Positions 8,803-17,248 of a DNA stretch of 64,000 nt are shown here, in pieces (the first letter of the stretch is position 1; each line of letters begins with the position of its first letter). Made by a program: the position numbers and the translations under genes. The stretch comes from Ideonella paludis. GTDB taxonomy: Bacteria; Pseudomonadota; Gammaproteobacteria; Burkholderiales; Burkholderiaceae_C. The stretch covers positions 372,001-436,000 of the forward strand of contig NZ_JAGQDG010000003.1 in the NCBI RefSeq assembly GCF_018069865.1, given 5' to 3'. The notes beneath the pieces were generated by a model. The model worked only from the letters and a program-made list of their open reading frames with translations, made no database searches and had not been told where the DNA came from.

Positions 8803-11800
8803 ACAGAGGTCAAGCCCCGGGTCGAGGGCTCCAGCAATTGATCCAACTGCGCCAAAAAGATCCCAATGTCCAGGGGCTTGGTGACGTAATCGGTCGCGCC
8901 TTCCCGGAAGGCTTGCTCAATGCTGACCGTTGTCGCGTCGGCCGAGACCATCATCACCGGGATATCCCGGGTGCTGGTGTTGGCCCTCAAGGCGCGCAAG
9001 ATCGTCAGGCCATCCATGTCCGGCAATTGCATGTCCAGCAGCACCAAGTCGGGCAACTCGCTCAAGATGGTGGCCAAGCCCATCTCGCCCGTTTCTGCAA
9101 TGCTCAGAGAGACTTGCGGGCGGCGCGACAGCACGCCCTTCATGACCTCGGCATTGGTCTCGTTGTCTTCCACATAGACCACGCGCTTGGCGGAATAGCT
9201 TTCTTGCGCACGAGCGCTGGCCTGGGCGCTGATCGCCTGTCCCTGGGGCGCCCGCGCTTCAGGCAATGTCAGTGTAAAGATGGAACCCTGTTGGTCTTGG
9301 CTGCTGGCCACCAAGGTTCCAGCCATCAACTCGGCCAAGCGGCGGCTGATCACCAGGCCCAACCCTGTGCCTTCAATCGTGGAGTGCTCTCTGCCCGCGC
9401 GGTTAAAAGGTTGGAACAGCCCGGCCAATTGCTCAGGGTTGAGCCCTAAGCCGCTGTCATGGACACGGATCTCCACCTGTCCGGCGCCGCCTCGGCGCAC
9501 CTCGCATCGTACCGTCCCTTGAGGGCGGTTGTACTTGACCGCATTGCTGCACAAATTGGTCAGGATCTGCTTGACCCGGGTTCGGTCGCCCAGCACATGC
9601 AGCGGCCCCTGAGGGAACTCCTGCAGCAGTTGGATGCCTTGGATTTCAGCCGCGGGCTGCACCATGGCCAAGCATTCCGTCAGCATGTCAGACAGGGAGA
9701 CGGCCGTAGGCTCTAACTTCATGTGGCCAGACTCGATGCGAGTCAGGTCCAGCATGTCGTCAATCATGTGCAGCAAGTGCCAGCCGGCGTGCTGGACCTG
9801 GGCGGCCCGTTCGGCCTGCCGAGGCGACAGCGGAGGCTGTTTGTCGAGTGCCAGCAGTTGGGTGAAGCCCAAAATGGCATTCAAGGGCGTGCGCAACTCA
9901 TGGCTCATGCGGGACAAAAAGTCGCTCTTGGCACGGCTGGCCGACTCGGCGTGTTCCCGCGCCCGCTCTGCGTCAGCCAGCTTCAGATGCTCGGTGATGT
10001 CTTCAAACACGCCTACCAGACGCCAGACCTCGCCCTGCGGGTTGCGCAGGGCCGTCAGCCCCATCTGCATCCAGACCACTTGGCCGTCCGAGCGCATCAG
10101 CCGCAGGCGCTGGTGCACCGAGCCGGTGGGGTCGCGCCGAATCCGGCGGATCAGGGCGTCCAACGCCTGGCGGTCCGAGGGATGAGCCAGGGCGCCCAAG
10201 GAACGGGTGTGCAGTTCAATGGCGTCAAACCCCAGCTGGAGCCGCAGCTGAGGGTTCGCTTCGCGAATTCCCCCTTCCACATCGGCATAGATGATGCCCA
10301 GCGGCACATGGTCCAAGATATTGCGGATGCGTTCTTCGCTTTCTCGCAGCGCAGCTTCGGTGCGTTGCCGCTCCTCGACTTCACGGATCAAATCTGCGGT
10401 GCGCTCGGCCACGGCTTGCTCCACCCGCCGTGCGCGGCCGGTGATGGTCAGCAGCAATGCACTCAGCATCGCAACAGCCACCAAGCCCACGACGGAGAAG
10501 AACCAGAGACTCCAGCGCTGCGTCCCCGGCAGGCTGGCACTGACGGCGCTGACGCGCAACTCCCACTGCCGGCCCGCGAATGCGATGCGGCGGGGCAACA
10601 CCAAATCCCCCGGGGTGGCCGATTCGCAGCCCAGAGCGCCAGCCAGGCGGGCACGCCCGATCGTCGGGCTCACATCCACCAGGCACCAATTCAGATAGGC
10701 CGGCGCTTTACCAATCAGCGCCGTCACGGCAGCGTCGGTTTGCAGCGTCACAAACACCACGCCACGCACACCGGGGCTGGACAGCGTCTGCCCGTTGGGC
10801 AACGGGCCTGCGGCGACCATCCGGTAAATCACCACGCCGGTTTCATCGCCCTTGGCTTGGGTCAGGCGAAAGCCTGCGCTGGCGGCGGGTGCATCGGTGG
10901 CCAAGGTTTGAAAGATGGCCCCCCGCGCCGCGGGCGCGGAGAGGGAATTCACCCCCAGTGCAGCGGCATTGGTACTCAGGGGCTGAATGTGGCGGATGGC
11001 CAGCACTTCTGATTCGTTTTGGGTCTCGGCCAGTCCGTCCGGACGCTCAAAGAATTTGAAATCGGGCAAGCCATCCGCCCGTGCGGCGGCCTCGAAGGCC
11101 GGGATCTGTGCCCGGCTGACACGCTGTGCAAAGCCCATAGCGTGCAGGCCGTTATGCATGCTGAGCCACGCCTGGGTGGCGGTTTCCATCTTCGCGCTGG
11201 TGACGTTGTCTGCCACCATGAACAGGCCTCGCAACGCATCCAGGGCATGCAAAGGCTCATGCAGACCGACCTCGACGGCATTGGCCAACTGAGATGCATC
11301 CCGATTGAACTGGTCGAGCCGGCGCTCTTCGTCACCCCGCGCCATCAGCAAGGTGGCGATGACCAGGACGGTGGTGACGGCTATCAAGGGCAGGCCCACG
11401 GTGAGGCGTCGGCTGGCCCACAAGGACCGAGGGGTGCCGATCACCGTCAAGGCGACGGGTGTCGCAATGAGCACCCCCAAGGTGTCGCCCGACCACCACG
11501 TCAACCAGGTGGCATACATCGCCTCTTCGGAGACGGCTCCTGAGAGCCGCAGCATCGCGGTGGCCACGCTGGCGTTGAGCAAGCAGGCCAGAGGCCCGCC
11601 CAAGAGTCCCAAAGCCAGCGCATCGCGAGGCTCGTCCAAAGCCAACTCGCCCTGAACATGGCGTCTCACCCACCAAGCACCTAGTGCCGCCTGCAGCGCA
11701 GCGCCCACACCAATGCCCGCCGCCGTGAGCAGGGCCTGGGCGTCATTCAACATGCGCAGATCACCCAAGGGGCCATTGACGATCAATGAGCCCACAAAGA

Positions 11801-12008
11801 CGGCTGGCACCATGCGCCAGCCGTAGACCAATATCGCGGCAAGAGCCACACCTGCGGCAGGGAAGAGCGGCGCGGCGAAGGCAGGCGGCACGGCCAGCCA
11901 AAGCGCCAGCTTACCGGCCGCTCCATAGACCAAGGCAGTCAAGATGAAGGGCGTCAGCCACGTGGAGCGGAGGGACATTGAAGGCATGCGATAGAGGGCA
12001 ACAGCCAC
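8799..12008 (-). CDS. Hybrid sensor histidine kinase (MASE1-CHASE-PAS-HisKA-HATPase-REC)
   Basis: A 1069-residue membrane sensor. Residues about 10-230 are a multi-helix MASE1-type region; residues about 245-440 match a periplasmic CHASE ligand-binding domain (HEPLHALDALRGLF, then GFAQRVSRAQIPAFE); another helix near 498-520 leads into a coiled coil and a PAS domain with PAC segment (about 560-685). The dimerisation/phosphorylation motif MSHELRTPLNAILGF places the phospho-accepting His at 703. HATPase boxes follow (N box TNLCSNAVKYN, GTGLGL), then a receiver domain from about 943 with phospho-acceptor Asp992 in LLDMQLPD. No cognate regulator gene is adjacent, so it is an orphan. The ligand is unknown. 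Its stop codon lies inside the rpoH CIRCE site. Confidence 0.93.
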   Translation of the reverse strand: MAVALYRMPSMSLRSTWLTPFILTALVYGAAGKLALWLAVPPAFAAPLFPAAGVALAAILVYGWRMVPAVFVGSLIVNGPLGDLRMLNDAQALLTAAGIGVGAALQAALGAWWVRRHVQGELALDEPRDALALGLLGGPLACLLNASVATAMLRLSGAVSEEAMYATWLTWWSGDTLGVLIATPVALTVIGTPRSLWASRRLTVGLPLIAVTTVLVIATLLMARGDEERRLDQFNRDASQLANAVEVGLHEPLHALDALRGLFMVADNVTSAKMETATQAWLSMHNGLHAMGFAQRVSRAQIPAFEAAARADGLPDFKFFERPDGLAETQNESEVLAIRHIQPLSTNAAALGVNSLSAPAARGAIFQTLATDAPAASAGFRLTQAKGDETGVVIYRMVAAGPLPNGQTLSSPGVRGVVFVTLQTDAAVTALIGKAPAYLNWCLVDVSPTIGRARLAGALGCESATPGDLVLPRRIAFAGRQWELRVSAVSASLPGTQRWSLWFFSVVGLVAVAMLSALLLTITGRARRVEQAVAERTADLIREVEERQRTEAALRESEERIRNILDHVPLGIIYADVEGGIREANPQLRLQLGFDAIELHTRSLGALAHPSDRQALDALIRRIRRDPTGSVHQRLRLMRSDGQVVWMQMGLTALRNPQGEVWRLVGVFEDITEHLKLADAERAREHAESASRAKSDFLSRMSHELRTPLNAILGFTQLLALDKQPPLSPRQAERAAQVQHAGWHLLHMIDDMLDLTRIESGHMKLEPTAVSLSDMLTECLAMVQPAAEIQGIQLLQEFPQGPLHVLGDRTRVKQILTNLCSNAVKYNRPQGTVRCEVRRGGAGQVEIRVHDSGLGLNPEQLAGLFQPFNRAGREHSTIEGTGLGLVISRRLAELMAGTLVASSQDQQGSIFTLTLPEARAPQGQAISAQASARAQESYSAKRVVYVEDNETNAEVMKGVLSRRPQVSLSIAETGEMGLATILSELPDLVLLDMQLPDMDGLTILRALRANTSTRDIPVMMVSADATTVSIEQAFREGATDYVTKPLDIGIFLAQLDQLLEPSTRGLTSV

Positions 12009-12198
12009 CGAGCCGGGGATGGCGCAGTCCAGACTATCGCATCAAGAAGCTCACTCGGCGAAAGCAAACACGCGATCAAGGCCTCTCAATTTCGGCCCAA
12101 GTGATCCAAACCAAGGCTGGCCCGGCTTACAACGCTCAAGCTTCAGGGGGCAGACGTCGATAAGACAGGCTATTGCGGCTCTGTTCTATTTTCCCGCC

Positions 12199-13287
12199 AT
12201 GAAAACTTCCTCCACCTTGAGTCGAGTGTTTGCGCTCGCGGCTGTCTCTGCGGCGGTCACTTCGGCATGGGCTTCCGACGCCGCACATGCGCCGGCCAAA
12301 GCACCCACCGCCGCGCGCGCCGCACCGGCGCCCGCCGCCAAGCCTGGGGCCAGTCCGGAGTCCATGGACGCGCTGCGCCAGAAGCTGGCGGAGCGCCTGG
12401 GCGCCTCTCAGCCGCCCGAGGTCAAGCATCCCAACGTGATGCGGGTGACCAACCCGGCCACCCATGCTGATGCGCAGGTGGCCAGCCCCAAACCAGCGCC
12501 CGCTGCTGCGGCGCACGGGGCCGGGCATGCGCCAGCCAAAAAGCGCAGCGCCCCAGCGGCACCCAAGGACGCTGCCCACGGCGGCGGCGCCCACAGCGCA
12601 GCGGCAGGCCATGCGGCCCACTGGGCTTATCAAGGCCCCGGCGGTCCGGAAGTCTGGGGTCAGTTGAAGCCCGAATTCTCGAAGTGCTCGACGGGCCAGC
12701 GTCAAAGCCCCATCGACATTCGCAGCGGCATTCAAGTGCAGTTGGAAGCCATCGAGTTTGACTATCAGCCCACGGGCTTCTCAGTCGTCGACAACGGCCA
12801 CACGGTGCAGGTCAACCTGCCCCCCGGCAATGCCATCACGGTGATGGGTCGGCGCTATGACCTGCTCCAATTCCATTTCCACCGGCCATCCGAAGAGCGC
12901 ATCAACGGACGGCAGTTCGACATGGTGGCCCACCTGGTCCACAAGGATGCCGAGGGTCGCTTGGCCGTGGTGGCGGTGCTGCTGGACCGTGGAGCCTCTC
13001 AGCCCGTGATCCAAAACGTCTGGAATGCCTTGCCGCTGGAGAAGGGCGAAGAGCAGGCTGCTCCGTCGGTGATCGACCTCAAGCGTCTGCTGCCCGAAGA
13101 CAAACGCTACTTCACCTATATGGGCTCGCTGACGACGCCACCTTGCAGCGAGGGCGTGCTGTGGATGGTGATGAAGACGCCTGTCAACATTTCACCCGAG
13201 CAGATCAACATCTTTGCGCGCCTCTATCCCATGAACGCGCGTCCCATCCAGCAGGTCTCCGGCCGCTTGATCAAAGAGTCCAACTGA
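12199..13287 (+). CDS. Periplasmic alpha-carbonic anhydrase
   Basis: Interconverts CO2 and bicarbonate. The 362-residue protein begins with a Sec signal peptide (residues 1 to about 25, ending AWASDA), then about 115 residues of low-complexity Ala/Pro/Lys/His sequence, then the alpha-CA domain from HWAYQGPGGPEVWG onward. Domain signatures: GQRQSPIDI, NGHTVQVN (proton-shuttle His region), QFHFHRPSEE with two zinc His, AHLVH with the third, and SLTTPPCSEGV with the substrate-pocket Thr. The second-shell Glu that normally lies two residues before the third zinc ligand reads as Val here (MVAHLVH). Start ATG 12199 gives the signal peptide; no strong ribosome binding site is visible. Divergent from the sensor kinase. 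Confidence 0.93.
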   Translation: MKTSSTLSRVFALAAVSAAVTSAWASDAAHAPAKAPTAARAAPAPAAKPGASPESMDALRQKLAERLGASQPPEVKHPNVMRVTNPATHADAQVASPKPAPAAAAHGAGHAPAKKRSAPAAPKDAAHGGGAHSAAAGHAAHWAYQGPGGPEVWGQLKPEFSKCSTGQRQSPIDIRSGIQVQLEAIEFDYQPTGFSVVDNGHTVQVNLPPGNAITVMGRRYDLLQFHFHRPSEERINGRQFDMVAHLVHKDAEGRLAVVAVLLDRGASQPVIQNVWNALPLEKGEEQAAPSVIDLKRLLPEDKRYFTYMGSLTTPPCSEGVLWMVMKTPVNISPEQINIFARLYPMNARPIQQVSGRLIKESN

Positions 13288-13574
13288 GGCCGGCCTGAGG
13301 CCCTTTGGCGGCGCCCACGGCTTCGGGCGCACCGGCCAGGGCCCTGTCGCGCCTGAACATCAGGCGCCTCCCCATCCTGCTGGGTACCCGACCGCAACCC
13401 CCTTGGGCTTGCGCCTGAAATGCGGCTGGCTCAGCGCTGGCCGCGGCCAGCCACGACCGCGCCGGGAGGCGCGGCGCAGTCACTTCGACGGCTGTCACCC
13501 CTCCGCACATCCATTTGGGTAGGCCGATCTGCGTCCGCGACGGCCCTCAGGGCTTGCCCCAATTGCTCAAAGTT

Positions 13575-13641
13575 CACTTGCGAAGTCGCGTGCAAGTCCT
13601 TGCTTTTAAAGGATTTTCACTTGCGAATGCGCTTGTAAGTG
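13575..13641. promoter_or_regulatory. Two tandem imperfect palindromes, candidate operators of the dcw cluster
   Basis: Two 24-base copies at 13575-13598 and 13618-13641 both begin CACTTGCGAA and agree at 19 of 24 positions. Each is itself an inverted repeat: copy 1 has ACTTGC and GCAAGT arms, copy 2 has CACTT and AAGTG arms. Start-to-start spacing is 43 bases, about four helical turns. The second copy ends 33 bases before the -35 of the mraZ promoter. The site does not match the TGGGN repeats known for MraZ in enterobacteria, so the binding protein is unknown. Confidence 0.55.
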
Positions 13642-13674
13642 GTTGATTTCATTAGGTTTTTTTGGTCGTTGACG

Positions 13675-13703
13675 TTGACCCTGATGTGAAACGCCGGTAC
13701 AGT
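13675..13703 (+). promoter_or_regulatory. Sigma-70 promoter of mraZ and the dcw cluster
   Basis: A -35 box TTGACC (13675-13680) and a -10 box TACAGT (13698-13703) are separated by exactly 17 bases. A transcript would start near 13710, leaving about 22 bases of leader before the GTG start of mraZ with GGAG at 13719-13722. Confidence 0.65.
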
Positions 13704-13731
13704 GCAGATTAGTGCATTGGAGTGGGTTTTT

Positions 13732-14172
13732 GTGTCTACGACGGGCTTTTTCGGTGCGGCATCGCTGACCCTCGACGGGAAGGGGCGCTTGACCGTGCCT
13801 GCGCGCCACCGCGAAACCCTGCAGACCGAGGCCAAAAGCCAGTTGGCCATCACCAAACACCCGGACGGCTGTTTGCTCGTCTTTCCGCAACCGGTGTGGG
13901 AGCCCTTCCGTGACCGCGTTGCCGCGCTGCCCATGGAGGCTTTGGCCTGGAAGCGGGTTTTCCTGGGCTTTGTCAGCGAAGTGGAGATTGATGGCGCCTC
14001 TCGGGTGCTGATCGACCCCGTGCTGCGGGCTTATGCCGGCCTGCAGCGCGACGTGCTGCTGATGGGCATTGGCTCGCACTTTGAGTTGTGGGATGCCGGC
14101 CGCTATGCCGAGCGTGAGCAACAAGTCATCGCCCAGCCCATGCCGGACGCCATCAAGGGGTTCACCTACTGA
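13732..14172 (+). CDS. mraZ: Transcriptional regulator MraZ
   Basis: DNA-binding protein with two AbrB-like folds that usually heads the dcw cluster and controls it. The 146-residue protein starts [28 protein letters not shown]; the LD.KGR..VP.R motif is the family hallmark and a second, weaker copy ([20 protein letters not shown]) lies in the C-terminal half. I chose GTG 13732 because it follows a GGAG site at nine bases; an in-frame GTG at 13702 lies inside the predicted -10 box and cannot be on the transcript. The stop overlaps rsmH by one base (TGATG). Confidence 0.92.
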   Translation: MSTTGFFGAASLTLDGKGRLTVPARHRETLQTEAKSQLAITKHPDGCLLVFPQPVWEPFRDRVAALPMEALAWKRVFLGFVSEVEIDGASRVLIDPVLRAYAGLQRDVLLMGIGSHFELWDAGRYAEREQQVIAQPMPDAIKGFTY

Positions 14173-15131
14173 TGGATGCGCCCACCTTCATCCACACCAC
14201 TGTCCTGCTGCAAGAGACGGTTGATGCGGTCTTCACCAGGCCTGATGGCACCTATGTGGACGGCACTTTCGGCCGGGGCGGTCATTCGCGTGCGCTGTTG
14301 GCCAAGCTGGGGCCGCAGGGGCGCTTGATCGCCTTCGACAAAGACCCTGCTGCCATCGCGGCCGCCCAAAGCGGCCCAGACGCCATCACCGATCCGCGCT
14401 TTCAGATCTGCCACACCTCGTTTGCCAATGCTGTTGAGGCCTTGGCGGAGATTGGCGTGCATCAGGTGGACGGTGTGATGCTGGACCTGGGTGTGTCTTC
14501 ACCCCAAATCGACGATCCAGAGCGTGGATTCAGCTTCCGTTTTGACGGCCCGCTGGACATGCGCATGGACACCACCCGTGGCGAGACCGCTGCGGAATTC
14601 CTAGCCCGCGCCGATGAGCGCCTTATTGCACAGGTGATTCGCGACTATGGGGAAGAACGGTTTGCTGTATCGATTTCAAAGGCGATTGTTGCTCGCAGGG
14701 CGAGTGGGAAACCGCCTCGAACCACAGCTGAATTGGCCCAGCTCGTGGCTGGCGCGGTCAAGACCCGCGAGGCAGGCCAGAACCCTGCAACGCGCACATT
14801 TCAGGCTCTACGGATTCTCGTCAATGCCGAGCTTGAAGAGCTCGAGCAGGGGCTGAAGGCTGCGCTGGCGCTGTTGGCGCCGGGTGGGCATTTGGCGGTG
14901 ATCAGCTTCCACTCGCTGGAGGATCGCATCGTCAAAACCTTCATCGCCCATGAAAGCCGTGAAGAGATTGATCGTCGCGCGCCCTTTGCGCCGCCCACTC
15001 GTGCGCTGCGCTTAGCGCCTTTGGGTCGCATCAAACCCAGCGAAGGCGAGGTGCGCGGCAATCCTCGTTCGCGCTCGGCCGTGTTGCGGGTGGCTGAGCG
15101 TGTGCGAAGCGCGCTGGAGGAGGGCGCATGA
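14172..15131 (+). CDS. rsmH: 16S rRNA (cytosine-1402 N4) methyltransferase
   Basis: SAM-dependent enzyme methylating C1402 of 16S rRNA, formerly MraW. The 319-residue protein shows the N-terminal [13 protein letters not shown], the SAM motif [14 protein letters not shown], the AFDKDP acidic end of strand 2, [28 protein letters not shown] and the late [13 protein letters not shown]. Length is typical. It is the second gene of the dcw operon, overlapping mraZ by one base and ftsL by four. Confidence 0.97.
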   Translation: MDAPTFIHTTVLLQETVDAVFTRPDGTYVDGTFGRGGHSRALLAKLGPQGRLIAFDKDPAAIAAAQSGPDAITDPRFQICHTSFANAVEALAEIGVHQVDGVMLDLGVSSPQIDDPERGFSFRFDGPLDMRMDTTRGETAAEFLARADERLIAQVIRDYGEERFAVSISKAIVARRASGKPPRTTAELAQLVAGAVKTREAGQNPATRTFQALRILVNAELEELEQGLKAALALLAPGGHLAVISFHSLEDRIVKTFIAHESREEIDRRAPFAPPTRALRLAPLGRIKPSEGEVRGNPRSRSAVLRVAERVRSALEEGA

Positions 15132-15412
15132 CCCGGCTGTCCACGGTGCTGTTGATTGCCCTGGTGGCCAGTGGTTTGTACCTGGTCAAGGTGAGCTACG
15201 AAGCTCGGCGTTTGTTCGTTGATTTGGAGCGCGCCAAGGCGGAGGAGCAGCAGCTTCAGGCAGACGAGCGCCGCTTGGAAGCCGAGCGGCGCACGGCGGC
15301 CACCCACTTGCGCGTCGAGCGCGTGGCGCGTGACAAGCTGAACATGCGCCAAGCCAACGCCGAGACCACCGTATATGTGGCGGAGAAGCCCGCGTCGGGA
15401 GCATCGCGGTGA
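15128..15412 (+). CDS. ftsL: Cell division protein FtsL
   Basis: Small bitopic divisome protein that, with FtsB and FtsQ, links early and late division proteins. The 94-residue product has a very short cytoplasmic N-terminus, one helix (residues about 4-21, [20 protein letters not shown]), and a charged periplasmic coiled-coil rich in Glu, Arg and Leu. Sequence is poorly conserved as usual for FtsL; the call rests on size, topology and its place between rsmH and ftsI. It overlaps both neighbours by four bases. Confidence 0.9.
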   Translation: MTRLSTVLLIALVASGLYLVKVSYEARRLFVDLERAKAEEQQLQADERRLEAERRTAATHLRVERVARDKLNMRQANAETTVYVAEKPASGASR

Positions 15413-17187
15413 AGGCTCTGCGTCCCCAGGCTGGCGCCAGCCAATCCGTCAAAGGCGTCAACTATTCCACCAGCCCACTGCTGGCGTCCAAAACGCCACC
15501 GTGGCGCAGCCGCTTCCTGGTCTTTTTGGTCGGCGCAGCCTTTGCGGTGTTGGTGGGGCGGGCGCTGTATGTCCAGGTGCTGGAGTCCAGCTTCTTCATG
15601 AAGAAGGGCGAAGAGCGTTATGCCTCCACCCTGACGCTGCCCGCCAGCCGTGGCCGTATCTTGGACCGCAACGGCCAGATTTTGGCCATCAGCGTCAATG
15701 CACCCACCCTGGCCATCAATCCCAAGCACTTCGACCCGACACCCGAGCAAAAGCGAGCCCTGCTCGGTCTCTTGAAGGTCAAGGCGCAAGACTTTGACAG
15801 CAAGGTGGCTGACGGCGGTGCCTACGTGGTGATTCGTCGGCAGATGGATGACGGCATTGCACAGCAGATCAGAGCTTTGCGCATCAAGGGTGTGCAGATC
15901 GAGCCCGGCTATATGCGCCGCTACCCCGAGAGCGAAGCGGCTGCTCATGTGGTGGGCTTCACCGACATCGAGGACAAAGGGCAAGAAGGCATTGAGTATT
16001 CCTTCCAGAGTGCCTTGCAGGGCCACCGCGGTTCTCGCGGCGTGGTCAAAGATCGGCTTGGCCGCGTGGTCGAGGAGCTGGGTGAAGCCGTCGACCCTCG
16101 CGACGGCAGCGATGTGCAATTGACCATCGACTCCAAGATCCAGGCCTTGGCTTATCAGCGCATTCGCGACGCCGTGCAAGAACACAAGGCCAAGGCAGGC
16201 AGCATCGTGGTGTTGGATGCGCAGACCGGCGAAGTGCTGGCGCTGGCCAACTACCCCAGCTATGTGCCGGGAGAGCGCAAGGGCCTGAGCGGCAGTCAAC
16301 TGCGCAATCGAGCCATCACCGACGTGTTCGAGCCGGGCTCCACCGTCAAGCCCTTTGTGGTCTCGCTCGCCTTGGACCAAGGCTTGATCAAGCCGGCCCA
16401 GATTTTGGACACCAGCCCCTTCAAGGTCGGGCCACTGTTGGTCAATGACGGCAACCACGGTCGTCCGTCCATGTCGATCTCCCAGGTGATTCAGAAGTCG
16501 AGCAATGTGGGCACGGTTCACATTGCTCAGCGTCTGGAAAACAGAGACATGGGCGAAATGTTTGCGGCCCTGGGCTTTGGCAGCAAGCCGCAAATCGGCT
16601 TTCCAGGCACCGCCACGGGCAAGCTGCGGCCCTGGAAGAGCTGGAAGCCGGTGGAGAAGGCCACCATGAGCTATGGCTATGGCTTGTCCGCCTCACTGCT
16701 GCAAATCGCCCGCGCCTACACGGCGATTGCACGAGATGGCGAGCTCGCACCGCTGACCTTGATCAAGGATCACCCGTCGCAGCCCGGCGCTCGGATCTTC
16801 AAGCCTGAGACGGCCCGCACCATGCGCGACATGCTGCGTGGCACCGTCAGTACGGACGGCACAGCGCCCAAGGCGCAACCCATGGGCTATTCCGCAGGCG
16901 GCAAGACCGGCACGGCTGAAAAGCTTGAAGGAAAGGGCTACAACAGCGACAAGCACCGGGCTTGGTTCGCTGGCATCTCACCCATCGACAACCCGCGGGT
17001 GGTGGTGGCGGTGATGGTGGACGAACCCTCCGGCGTCTACTTCGGCGGCTTGGTGGCTGCGCCGGTCTTCAAGACGGTGGTGGAGCAAACCTTGCGCACC
17101 ATGGGGGTGGCCCCCGACATTGACATCAAGCCGCAGGTCGTGGCGCAAGCCGCAACGACCAACGCGCCAAAGGAATCGCGCCCATGA
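15409..17187 (+). CDS. ftsI: Septal peptidoglycan transpeptidase FtsI (PBP3)
   Basis: Class B penicillin-binding protein that crosslinks septal peptidoglycan with FtsW. The 592-residue protein has one N-terminal membrane helix (about residues 38-60), a pedestal domain with RGRILDRNGQILA, and the transpeptidase domain. Active-site motifs: S-x-x-K as STVK (Ser311), S-x-N as SSN (364-366) and K-T-G (Lys499) in GGKTGTAEK. It starts with GTG at 15409, overlapping the ftsL stop by four bases. Length is in the normal range. Confidence 0.97.
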   Translation: MKALRPQAGASQSVKGVNYSTSPLLASKTPPWRSRFLVFLVGAAFAVLVGRALYVQVLESSFFMKKGEERYASTLTLPASRGRILDRNGQILAISVNAPTLAINPKHFDPTPEQKRALLGLLKVKAQDFDSKVADGGAYVVIRRQMDDGIAQQIRALRIKGVQIEPGYMRRYPESEAAAHVVGFTDIEDKGQEGIEYSFQSALQGHRGSRGVVKDRLGRVVEELGEAVDPRDGSDVQLTIDSKIQALAYQRIRDAVQEHKAKAGSIVVLDAQTGEVLALANYPSYVPGERKGLSGSQLRNRAITDVFEPGSTVKPFVVSLALDQGLIKPAQILDTSPFKVGPLLVNDGNHGRPSMSISQVIQKSSNVGTVHIAQRLENRDMGEMFAALGFGSKPQIGFPGTATGKLRPWKSWKPVEKATMSYGYGLSASLLQIARAYTAIARDGELAPLTLIKDHPSQPGARIFKPETARTMRDMLRGTVSTDGTAPKAQPMGYSAGGKTGTAEKLEGKGYNSDKHRAWFAGISPIDNPRVVVAVMVDEPSGVYFGGLVAAPVFKTVVEQTLRTMGVAPDIDIKPQVVAQAATTNAPKESRP

Positions 17188-17248
17188 AGCGCCCATACGA
17201 CATCGCCCGCTTGGGCTCCGCTATTCAGCGTCTTGGGAGGACCGGCCC

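Larger units (their letters stand above)
13288..13731. other. Intergenic leader of the dcw cluster
   Basis: A 444-base stretch without a credible gene. The first half is very GC-rich and holds short self-complementary pieces: an 8-bp stem with 3-base loop at 13349-13367 (GCGCCTGA half-site) and a perfect 16-base palindrome at 13436-13451, neither followed by a T-run. The second half is AT-richer and holds two tandem palindromes (13575-13641) and a sigma-70-type promoter (13675-13703) for mraZ. I looked for an RNase P RNA here and found none of its conserved cores. Confidence 0.7.

Noticed and set aside
13288-13574. Possible RNase P RNA or other structured RNA in the GC-rich, palindrome-bearing half of the mraZ upstream region.
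   Set aside because: None of the conserved RNase P cores (such as GAAAGTCC) is present on either strand, and the stems are isolated.
13702-13731. GTG 13702 as the mraZ start, adding ten residues.
   Set aside because: It lies inside the predicted -10 hexamer and has no ribosome binding site; GTG 13732 has GGAG at good spacing and gives the usual N-terminus.
13719-13735. A TGGAG-TGGGT sequence as MraZ-type TGGGN repeats.
   Set aside because: Only one good TGGGN copy is present and the five-base spacing of known MraZ operators is not met; the GGAG is better explained as the mraZ ribosome binding site.
15256-16593. A 445-codon minus-strand frame opposite ftsI; similar long frames lie opposite murC, ddl and ftsZ.
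   Set aside because: All overlap fully conserved dcw genes, lack ribosome binding sites and have shadow-type composition.
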